Source of the DNA: an uncultured Coprococcus sp.
GTDB taxonomy: Bacteria > Bacillota > Clostridia > Lachnospirales > Lachnospiraceae
NCBI GenBank assembly: GCA_900548215.1
Contig: URJI01000065.1
Location: 1 to 16,051 of the forward strand
DNA: 16,051 bases
Reading direction: 5' to 3'
This document shows positions 1 through 6,427 of the stretch, piece by piece. Below the pieces are notes generated by a model. The model searched no databases and was not told where the DNA came from. It worked only from the letters and a program-made list of their open reading frames with translations. The first letter of the stretch is position 1, and each line of letters opens with the position of its first letter. Made by a program: the position numbers and the translations under genes.

Positions 1-780
1 TGCCTGGCTGTAGTCATCGCTGTAAGCACGCTCACCTATAACTGTGTTGTCAGGATTTGACCATACATCCGCAACCGGGGCAAAGTCCATGTTGAATCCC
101 AGAGCCGCCATGTCGCTGGCAATGGTATATGCGTTGTCATGAGCCTTCTGTGTCCCCTCATCCTTGTAATTGTACATGGAATCTATATATGTGGTTCCCA
201 CAGTGTTCATGAGCCTGTTCACCATTCCGCCTTCCTCATCTGTACTTATAAAAAGGCCGACCTTGCTATAGCTCTGTGAATTGTCTATCATCTCTTTGAC
301 CTGGTCTTTGCTCTCCATATTCTGCGCAAAATATACTATTCCGCCCACCGGATACTTCTCAAGTGCAGCTTTTGTCGTATCTCCTGCAGCAGTCACCACG
401 TCAATTCCCGTGATGCTCTCAGGTCTCACGAACATCATCTGACATACCTTATCTCTGAGGCTCATATCTGCCAGCGTCTTCTCTACAATATCAGAGCCTT
501 CTGCGGATCCTGACTGATCTGCAGGATCCTGCACATCCTCACCGCCGGTCACTTCTGCAGGCGTATTATCGCTGCCATTATCATTTTTCCCAGCATCAGC
601 GTCCTCCGTATTCTTAGAATCTCCAGATTCTGATACGCCATCCGGCTTTGATGAATCAACAGCTTCCGTAGTCTGGGCCGTTTCCTTCGGATCCCCGGCT
701 TTCCCACCAAGGGTAAGTATTCCGAACACACCAGCTGCCACAAATACAAGAGCCATCAGAACAACCAATATTTTCTTCAT
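1..780 (-). CDS. Glycoside hydrolase family 3 protein, beta-N-acetylhexosaminidase (NagZ-like), 3' end cut off by window
   Basis: The 260 visible residues run from the ATG at 780 to the window edge, so the C-terminal part of the enzyme is missing. An N-terminal hydrophobic stretch (about residues 4-24) is a signal or membrane anchor. It is followed by an acidic Ser/Asp/Glu-rich linker to about residue 97. The family 3 catalytic barrel then begins: DMSLRDKVCQMMF, GGIVYF, DEEGGMVNR (the DqEGGrVxR motif of NagZ-type enzymes), MDFAPVADV and GERAYSDD are all typical. Family knowledge predicts hydrolysis of beta-linked N-acetylglucosamine in peptidoglycan or glycan fragments, here outside the membrane. 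The catalytic residues further downstream cannot be checked. GGAGA lies just upstream of the ATG. The gene follows the vWA/lectin gene by 30 bp on the same strand, so they are probably co-transcribed. Confidence 0.9.
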   Translation of the reverse strand, partial: MKKILVVLMALVFVAAGVFGILTLGGKAGDPKETAQTTEAVDSSKPDGVSESGDSKNTEDADAGKNDNGSDNTPAEVTGGEDVQDPADQSGSAEGSDIVEKTLADMSLRDKVCQMMFVRPESITGIDVVTAAGDTTKAALEKYPVGGIVYFAQNMESKDQVKEMIDNSQSYSKVGLFISTDEEGGMVNRLMNTVGTTYIDSMYNYKDEGTQKAHDNAYTIASDMAALGFNMDFAPVADVWSNPDNTVIGERAYSDDYSQA

Positions 781-810
781 ATAATTCTCCATTCTCTATC
801 TGTACATCTT

Positions 811-3171
811 CTAATCCTCATACTCTATAACGTAGGCCATCTTGCCCTTGAAATATTCAAGGCCTGGCACCGATGCAGGATCATTTCTCTGATCATTCCA
901 TGTCCAGCCTCCAAGACTAGGCACATTCCACAGCATGATATACCACTCAGGCTCGCCATCCTTATCAGTTCTGGAAGGCTCGTCTTTGCACCAATGCTGG
1001 TACGAAGAGAAATCCTCACCTGTAACCCAGTGACCAAACACATCACCGCCTCTGTCGTAAGCGGTATATCCTCCAAGCCATACATAATCAACCCCTTGGG
1101 CCTCTGCCATGGATATGATAGTATCTTCCTCTTCCTTGCTTGTTATCGTAACAAGGTGACCTCCCGCCATGTTCGCCGCAACATTTGCATCCTCCCATGA
1201 GAGGTCCGCCAACACCAGCTCATATCTGCTTGAGTGAGTCTTGTTGATTCCCGATTTATCCACGGTAACAGGAGTTACTTTCTCCTGATCATTTGCACAA
1301 TAAGTATCGTCAACCATGCTGACAACCAGATCTCTCTCGGAACTCTGCTTTACGCTCTCATCACAGTTATACACTATCTTGTACATCTGCTTCTGCTGTG
1401 TATATATGGTCTGATATATCTCGTTCAGATCATACAGATCGTCTATATTCCAGTATCTTCCGCCCGTACTCTCAGCAATTGTCTGAAGCTCTGTTGTATC
1501 ATAACCTTCATCATAGCCAACACCGATCACGTACACAGGAACCTCGTACATATTTGCTATATCTATGACTGACTGTGCAGAATATCCGGAATCCACTGTA
1601 TTATATCCATCTGTGAAAGCGATCACACACTTTGCTCCATCCTGATATATTACATGCTGAACACCCTGGTACATACCCTCATAGAGATCTGTCATTCCCT
1701 CAGGAAACATGCTTGATATTCCATTTTTCAGGAATTGAGAATCATTTGTAAATGTACACATCTGTCTGGATATATCATCAATAGCAAGAAGCTCCGCACG
1801 GTCTCCTGCATCATACTGAAGATTTCCGACAAAATCATTGAGAACACTCTTGATCTTGTCCATATCGTCGTACGATATACTCGAGCTCTTGTCTGCTATG
1901 AGCGAGATGTTCAGCGCTGCATTCTTGTCAAGCATCTCTGACTCTGTGACTTCCTTATAAATATACTTGCCATTTGAAATCTTCTCTTTAATGTAAAAGT
2001 TCTCTGATGACAATCCTTGTATTACACTATCCGCATTCGCCACTGTGACATAAAGTGTGACCTCAGGATAATTTGACGCATCACAGGATTCTATGGTCAC
2101 ATTCGCCGTCTGAAGCTGTGGCTCATTGTATGTAAGCTGTGCGCCTTTTCCCGCCTTAATCTCTTTTCCGTCCACAGTCACCTGGATATTTCTGGCCTTG
2201 CCACCGGCGGAAATATTGTTGGCTACGTACGTGATCACCTTCTTGCCGTTGTCATCTCGGATGTCCTTGATCTCAACATCCTCTCCGTCCTCCTTGATGG
2301 TAGTCTTCTTCGCATCCACATCTCCGTGTCCGCTGAGAGTCACCTCCACCAGAGGGAAACTACTGTCGGTTATGGATGAGACATTGAGGGCTTCATACTT
2401 CGCGCCACCGCCACTCAGATCATCCCCGCTTTTTTCCGTGGTAACAGCATCTGCCGCCTGTGTTGTCGAAGCATCAGTAGAGCTTTCTGATGAGGCAACC
2501 TGTGTCCCACTTCCATCCGTACCCTTTCCGTTCTTTGTGAGAAAATATATACACACGCCTATACCGCAGACAAGCAGAAACATGACTATAGACATAGCTA
2601 TCATAAATCCGGTCTTGCTGCCTGGCTTGTTATCACCTTTCTGCAGTGGCATATTCTCAGGCGTCACCCCCTGTATATTAGACTGACCACCACCCACAGG
2701 GCCATTCACAGGACGTGGCGGCCCCGGCTGCTTATATGTCATCTCAGAGCCTCTCTGCGTCGGAACATCCTGCTGGCCTCCCATCTGGTACGGCATCCCA
2801 GAGCCTCTCTGCGTCGGAGCATCCTGCTGGCCTCCGGTCTGGTACGGCATTCCTGAACCGTTCTGCGTCGGGGCACCCTGCTGACCTCCCATCTGGTATG
2901 GCATCCCTGGGCCTATCTGCGTCGGAGCATCCTGCTGGCCTCCGGTCTGGTACGGCATTCCTGGTCCCCTCTGTGTTGGAACATCCTGCTGGGCTCCCAT
3001 CTGGTACGGCATTCCAGGACCTCCCTGCGCCGGAGCACCCTGCTGGCCTCCCATCTGGTATGGCATCCCCGGGCCTCCCTGAGCCGGACCATTCGGATTC
3101 ATTATATTGCCACACACGTTACATCTTGTGGCGTTATCTGGCAATATATTGCCACATACATTACAAATCAT
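811..3171 (-). CDS. Membrane-anchored zinc-ribbon / vWA / C-type-lectin-like protein
   Basis: This 786-residue protein has an unusual domain order. Residues 3-20 form a small zinc ribbon with two CNVCGN knuckles (C3, C6, C17, C20). Residues 33-140 are six 18-residue Gly/Pro/Gln/Met repeats plus a decayed seventh. A single transmembrane helix spans about 189-211. After a Ser/Thr linker come probable beta-sandwich segments (about 258-415). A von Willebrand A domain (about 418-610) follows, with a complete MIDAS set: D427-x-S429-x-S431, T494 and D521 in FTDG. The C-terminus (about 648-786) resembles a C-type lectin domain: WEDA, GGHLVTI, VWLGG, DEPS and WND. The usual paired cysteines of that fold are absent. 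Predicted topology has the ribbon and repeats inside and vWA plus lectin outside. GAGGAGG sits 8 nt before the ATG. A role in metal-dependent adhesion or surface complex assembly is inferred, not shown. Confidence 0.88.
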   Translation of the reverse strand: MICNVCGNILPDNATRCNVCGNIMNPNGPAQGGPGMPYQMGGQQGAPAQGGPGMPYQMGAQQDVPTQRGPGMPYQTGGQQDAPTQIGPGMPYQMGGQQGAPTQNGSGMPYQTGGQQDAPTQRGSGMPYQMGGQQDVPTQRGSEMTYKQPGPPRPVNGPVGGGQSNIQGVTPENMPLQKGDNKPGSKTGFMIAMSIVMFLLVCGIGVCIYFLTKNGKGTDGSGTQVASSESSTDASTTQAADAVTTEKSGDDLSGGGAKYEALNVSSITDSSFPLVEVTLSGHGDVDAKKTTIKEDGEDVEIKDIRDDNGKKVITYVANNISAGGKARNIQVTVDGKEIKAGKGAQLTYNEPQLQTANVTIESCDASNYPEVTLYVTVANADSVIQGLSSENFYIKEKISNGKYIYKEVTESEMLDKNAALNISLIADKSSSISYDDMDKIKSVLNDFVGNLQYDAGDRAELLAIDDISRQMCTFTNDSQFLKNGISSMFPEGMTDLYEGMYQGVQHVIYQDGAKCVIAFTDGYNTVDSGYSAQSVIDIANMYEVPVYVIGVGYDEGYDTTELQTIAESTGGRYWNIDDLYDLNEIYQTIYTQQKQMYKIVYNCDESVKQSSERDLVVSMVDDTYCANDQEKVTPVTVDKSGINKTHSSRYELVLADLSWEDANVAANMAGGHLVTITSKEEEDTIISMAEAQGVDYVWLGGYTAYDRGGDVFGHWVTGEDFSSYQHWCKDEPSRTDKDGEPEWYIMLWNVPSLGGWTWNDQRNDPASVPGLEYFKGKMAYVIEYED
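2752..3075 (-). repeat. Six tandem 54-bp repeats encoding an 18-residue G/P/Q-rich unit
   Basis: Six in-frame copies of a unit with consensus GPGMPYQMGGQQDAPTQR are visible, with changes at a few positions (P/S at 2, M/T at 8, G/D at 13, last residue variable). A partial seventh begins at about 2751. At DNA level the phrase catctggtacggcat recurs every 54 bp. The repeats lie between the zinc ribbon and the transmembrane helix. Confidence 0.95.
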
Positions 3172-3215
3172 ACCCTCATCCTCCTCAAAACCAAGCGTTA
3201 TTTCTTTAATAATTC

Positions 3216-3230
3216 TATCACACAGTGATA
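3216..3230. promoter_or_regulatory. Perfect 15-bp interrupted palindrome upstream of the vWA gene, possible operator
   Basis: TATCAC-ACA-GTGATA is a perfect 6-bp inverted repeat with a 3-bp centre. It lies 45 bp upstream of the vWA start codon. A TATAAAAT stretch (minus strand, plus-strand positions 3243-3250) just upstream of it could be a -10 element, though I find no convincing -35. That placement would suit a repressor site, but it could also be chance in an AT-rich spacer. Confidence 0.35.
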
Positions 3231-3297
3231 TCTGAGGCTAGCATTTTATAACACAAATCGACATCTGCCATGTGTAAGTACGTATTTTTATACAAGC

Positions 3298-3346
3298 AAA
3301 AATCCCCCGGAAGAAAATGAGATCTATATCTCACCGTCTCCCGGGG
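3298..3346 (-). terminator. Rho-independent terminator of the 3430-6245 operon
   Basis: On the minus strand, CCCCGG (3346-3341) pairs with CCGGGG (3310-3305). The arm is extended by AGA/TCT-type and TGAGAT/ATCTCA pairing around an ATAG loop. The hairpin is followed by ATTTTTG (3303-3297). It lies about 85 bp past the stop codon at 3430. It separates this operon from the vWA operon, since no gene reads toward it from the other side. Confidence 0.82.
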
Positions 3347-3429
3347 AATGAAAAATTCAATGAATGAAAACTTCCACTCTTTTTTCGTATTTCCTTAATC
3401 AAATATTCGTTTATTTTCTATGCAGTTAT

Positions 3430-4647
3430 CTATGGAATATACTGTTTATCTGCAACTCTGGTATACAAAGTTCTCATAGATCTTCCAGACTTTGATACAA
3501 CAACCATCTTTATGCCATATTTACCGCAGCCCTCCACAACCAGATATTCTCCGGCATCATATATCTTACTTACATAGAATGAAAAAGTCTTAACAACCTT
3601 GCTTGTGCCATTGCTCTTTCTGACAAGGCCACAGTTCTGCCCGTTCTGTGTGTAGGTGTAACCATATGCGTTGTTGCACACATTCTCATACTTTTCTATG
3701 TCATCATATGGATTCTTCCACCAATTGACACTGCTGGCAGATGGTATATACAGCTTCTTGACATAGCCATCGTTATAAATACGGAACATATCCTCAGTAG
3801 GTCCGCTGCTGCCATAGCTTCTTTCTATTCCCATCAGCATATTGTTTACCACACAGAGCTCGTACGAACCGTAGCAAAGGATAGTCTTGTCTGTTCCGTC
3901 CAGTCTCATTCTGTACACACCCTTGTCAGTTCCATACTGATTGTTGTAACTGTAATAAGTGTAGTAGATATAGTTGCCAATGATCTTCGCACCGGAGCCC
4001 TTGCCAAGGCACTTTTTTGCACGTCCATCTTTGGACACTCTGTATATATAATCAGTGGATGAATTGGCGCTGACATGTGCTGTTATATACAGATAACCGC
4101 CCCTGATATCATCCAGGCTCATGCATCTGAGATTCGTAAGCTTTACTTTCCTGCCGGTTGCCGGATTGTATGAGTACAGCCAGTTGGTATAGTTCCAGTT
4201 GTTGTCATACTTCTCACGCATGTAAATTCTCTTGCCATCTGAAAGCATCTCACTGCTTTTGCGGATATGTATCCTTCCGGATACAACAACCTTGCATCTG
4301 TAACTTCTGCCATTGCCAAGTCTTGCTATCACATAGGCCGTACCGCGCTTTATTCCGGTCACGCATCCATATGCATCGACTGCAGCAACCGATTTATTGG
4401 AACTGCTCCATCTGACGGTTTGGTTTGTGCCATTTACATACAGATTCTGCCTTTGTCCTCTGTCAAGTCTGCAGCTGCTGTAATTCAGCTTCACCGTGGC
4501 AGCCTCTGCACACACCATACCAGATTTCCCATCCTGTCCGTCAAATACCTGCGGTGCAAACACTGATCCGGAAACTGCCATAGTGACTGCAAGAAATGTA
4601 CAGACAATTCTCTTTGCAAGTCTTGATCTAATGTGTTTTTTTACCAT
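3430..4647 (-). CDS. Secreted Big_2 (Ig-like) protein with beta-propeller-like C-terminal region
   Basis: This is a 405-residue secreted protein. A basic, hydrophobic N-terminus (residues 1 to about 30, or up to the AEA at about 48) is a signal peptide. Residues about 50-124 match a bacterial Ig-like group 2 domain: WSSSNKSVAAVD, GCVTGIKRGTAYVIA. The remainder repeats short beta-strand units such as YIYRVSKDGR, NYIYYTYY and GVYRMRLDGTDKTIL, the style of DUF5050-like or degenerate propeller domains. No catalytic motif is evident. A GAAGGG-type ribosome site lies a little far (about 11 nt) from the ATG. The gene begins 38 bp after the upstream double-lectin peptidase stops and has no clear promoter of its own, so it is probably second in that LytTR-type operon. 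A wall-binding or substrate-binding role is inferred. Confidence 0.82.
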   Translation of the reverse strand: MVKKHIRSRLAKRIVCTFLAVTMAVSGSVFAPQVFDGQDGKSGMVCAEAATVKLNYSSCRLDRGQRQNLYVNGTNQTVRWSSSNKSVAAVDAYGCVTGIKRGTAYVIARLGNGRSYRCKVVVSGRIHIRKSSEMLSDGKRIYMREKYDNNWNYTNWLYSYNPATGRKVKLTNLRCMSLDDIRGGYLYITAHVSANSSTDYIYRVSKDGRAKKCLGKGSGAKIIGNYIYYTYYSYNNQYGTDKGVYRMRLDGTDKTILCYGSYELCVVNNMLMGIERSYGSSGPTEDMFRIYNDGYVKKLYIPSASSVNWWKNPYDDIEKYENVCNNAYGYTYTQNGQNCGLVRKSNGTSKVVKTFSFYVSKIYDAGEYLVVEGCGKYGIKMVVVSKSGRSMRTLYTRVADKQYIP

Positions 4648-4685
4648 AGTATGACCATCCCTTCTTCTTAAACGTTGATATTATA

Positions 4686-6245
4686 TTAATTTATTGTGTA
4701 ACCCTGTCCCTTCCAGAAGCTTGCAGGATTCTGGTTATCCAGCTTATAATCATTGACTGACTTTGCGGCGTAACCAACACGGCCATTTCGCACCTCCACA
4801 TGAGTGTGAGCGCCACTTGACCTGGTTATTCCACGCCAGGATTCAACACCTATTCTCTGACCTCTTCTCACTGTCTGTCCAGCCTTCAATCCTGATGCAG
4901 GCGCACTGTGCAGGTATACAACAGTCTTGTTTGCCGCCTTATTGTAAATGGCTATGGTTGAAAGTCCATGTCCACCACACTTACCATATACAACCCTGAC
5001 TACAACTCCATCTGTGAGTGCATAGATTGGTGCACCTATCTTGTAGTGAATATCTATTCCTTCATGTTTTCCAGAAGTGGTCTTATATCCATTAAAGCCA
5101 CATGTTATACGCGCCGAACTGTTCCTGTATAATCCATAGCTAAGCTTTGTGTTCTTAACCTTTTTATTCTTGAAATTTGTAGATGACAAAATCCACTGCT
5201 GTGACTTGCCACCATGATATCTCCACGTATGGACATTCTTGCCATCAAGCGCCTTTCCACCGGATATATCAATCACACACCCAAGCTTATTTTGTATAAT
5301 AACCGTTCCTGCTGATGTCTTATAGAAGCAGAATAACTGAGAATCAGTTCCATTATACTCCCACAACTGTATGTTTGTTCCCTTACTCTTTTTACCATCC
5401 TTGACATCCAGCACCTTACCACACTCAGCTTCTATCTTATACCAGTATGATGTAGCCTTTGTTATCCTGAATTTCTGATTATTTGCACCGGTACTCTTGT
5501 AAACAGCAATATTTGTTCCATTTGCTGTTTTTGCCCCGTACAAATCAAGTACATAATTGCTGTCATATGCAGACTTTAAAGTATACACTCCTTCATTTAC
5601 CCATGAAAGCTGTCCCTCTGGTGTGACAACGTCAAAAGATTCATTTGACAAAATCCACTGCTGTGACTTTCCGCCATGCATTGTCCATGTATGAATGTTC
5701 TTGCCATCTTTAGCCTTTCCACCCGCAATGTCCAGAACATATCCTAGTTTATTCTCAATAATGTAAGTTCCTGAACTGGTTTTGCAAAAACGGAACAACT
5801 GTGAATCAGTTCCATTGTATTCCCACTGCTGAATATTTACACCATTTCCAGCCTGTCCGCCTTTGACGTCCAGAACACTTCTTGATGCGGTCTCAATCTT
5901 GTACCAATACCCGCTTACATTGACAATTCTGAATTTCTGATTGTCGGCACCTGTTTTTTTGTAAACCGCAATATTTGTTCCATTCCATATATTGCCGCCA
6001 TATACATCAAGCACATAGTTACTGTCGTACATCGAACTAAATGTATATACGCCCTCTGTTATTTTTACATACGATCGGCTTCCCTGCACATTACTATTTA
6101 TGCTGACCTGCACTCCAGTTGCGGTAAAATCAGAACCGGCACGGGCAGGAAGTGCTGGAACAAATACCCCCACAAGCGTCATAACCATAATTATAGCTAT
6201 AATCCGTGTGAGCCTCCTGATTTGTCTGTTAGAAATTTTTTTCAT
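4686..6245 (-). CDS. Secreted M23 (LytM-type) metallopeptidase with two ricin-type lectin domains
   Basis: This 519-residue protein starts at the ATG at 6245, where AGAGGAGGG sits 8 nt upstream. The frame stays open 15 codons further (to 6290), but that start has no ribosome site. A signal peptide ends near ALPARA-GS (about residue 36). Two beta-trefoil ricin-B-like lectins follow (about 63-202 and 217-356), each with three QxF/QxW signatures: NQKF, SQLF, SQQW. An M23 peptidase (about 376-500) ends the protein. Its zinc set HEGID (H394, D398) and HTH (H480, H482) is intact, and H446 is the third conserved histidine. Family knowledge predicts cleavage of peptidoglycan cross-bridge or stem peptides, with the lectins targeting the enzyme to glycan. 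The second lectin plus peptidase closely duplicates the C-terminus of the giant neighbour. It is the first gene of its operon, with a LytTR-type operator upstream. Confidence 0.93.
   Translation of the reverse strand: MKKISNRQIRRLTRIIAIIMVMTLVGVFVPALPARAGSDFTATGVQVSINSNVQGSRSYVKITEGVYTFSSMYDSNYVLDVYGGNIWNGTNIAVYKKTGADNQKFRIVNVSGYWYKIETASRSVLDVKGGQAGNGVNIQQWEYNGTDSQLFRFCKTSSGTYIIENKLGYVLDIAGGKAKDGKNIHTWTMHGGKSQQWILSNESFDVVTPEGQLSWVNEGVYTLKSAYDSNYVLDLYGAKTANGTNIAVYKSTGANNQKFRITKATSYWYKIEAECGKVLDVKDGKKSKGTNIQLWEYNGTDSQLFCFYKTSAGTVIIQNKLGCVIDISGGKALDGKNVHTWRYHGGKSQQWILSSTNFKNKKVKNTKLSYGLYRNSSARITCGFNGYKTTSGKHEGIDIHYKIGAPIYALTDGVVVRVVYGKCGGHGLSTIAIYNKAANKTVVYLHSAPASGLKAGQTVRRGQRIGVESWRGITRSSGAHTHVEVRNGRVGYAAKSVNDYKLDNQNPASFWKGQGYTIN
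4689..5600 (-). repeat. Ricin-lectin/M23 module, copy 1 of a roughly 0.9-kb direct repeat
   Basis: The last lectin and peptidase of this gene align almost without gaps to 6431-7335 in the giant gene, offset about 1742 bp. Long blocks are near-identical at DNA level (for example around the GIDIHYKIGAP and AHTHVEVRNGR codons). By eye I judge identity at about four-fifths or more; I have not computed it. Confidence 0.85.
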
Positions 6246-6276
6246 ACACAACACCCTCCTCTGTATTTGTAATAGT

Positions 6277-6336
6277 ACAGATATCTGCAAAATACTCTCT
6301 GTGCTTCAAGCAAATTTGAGTTCTGCAGATACCTGT
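6277..6336 (-). ncRNA. Leader hairpin A in the 5' UTR of the double-lectin peptidase mRNA
   Basis: On the minus strand ACAGGTATCTGCA (6336-6324) pairs with TGCAGATATCTGT (6289-6277), 13 bp with one G-U pair. An internal loop and an ACTC/GAGT helix close the apex. It sits 32-91 nt before the ATG, the same position as leader hairpin B. No U-run follows, so it does not look like a terminator. The pairing is conserved with compensatory changes between the two leaders. Confidence 0.7.
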
Positions 6337-6349
6337 TATGATGTTATAC

Positions 6350-6378
6350 ATTTTAATATAAGAGGATTTACAATTGAA
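6350..6378 (-). promoter_or_regulatory. Promoter A for the double-lectin peptidase operon
   Basis: Minus-strand -35 TTCAAT (6378-6373), a 17-bp spacer and -10 TAAAAT (6355-6350). The -35 is poor and the -10 fair, as expected for an activator-dependent promoter. Promoter B of the giant gene has the same two hexamers and spacing. Transcription would begin near 6342, giving a leader of about 97 nt. Confidence 0.65.
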
Positions 6379-6385
6379 TAACTTC

Positions 6386-6416
6386 TGCATAACTTGGTTC
6401 TGGTCGTGCACAACTT
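6386..6416 (-). promoter_or_regulatory. LytTR-type direct-repeat operator A
   Basis: On the minus strand, AAGTTGTGC-N12-AAGTTATGC: two half-sites with a 21-bp period, the geometry known for LytTR (AgrA/ComE-like) DNA-binding domains. It lies 8 bp upstream of the -35 of promoter A. A third half-site-like AAGTTATTC (6384-6376) follows 11 bp after the second and covers the -35. The full 31-bp element differs from operator B at only two positions. Confidence 0.75.
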
Positions 6417-6427
6417 TTCAAAGTGGT

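Noticed and set aside
2715..3209. Long plus-strand frames over the 54-bp repeats and other open frames opposite the large genes (for example 9555-10013 and 10197-10673)
   Set aside because: They are antisense shadows of repetitive coding sequence, without ribosome sites or recognisable domains.
3298..3352. GC-rich hairpin before the vWA gene as a riboswitch
   Set aside because: It is a simple stem with a U-run directly after the upstream operon's end and no additional conserved aptamer-like structure, so a terminator explains it.
6246..6290. Fifteen-codon N-terminal extension of the double-lectin peptidase
   Set aside because: No ribosome site precedes it, whereas AGAGGAGGG sits 8 nt before the ATG at 6245, and the signal peptide starts properly there.
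6229..6411. 60-codon frame across the leader of the double-lectin peptidase, a possible leader peptide
   Set aside because: Its start codons lie upstream of the inferred transcription start, it overlaps the real start region out of frame, and the equivalent leader of the giant gene has no matching frame.
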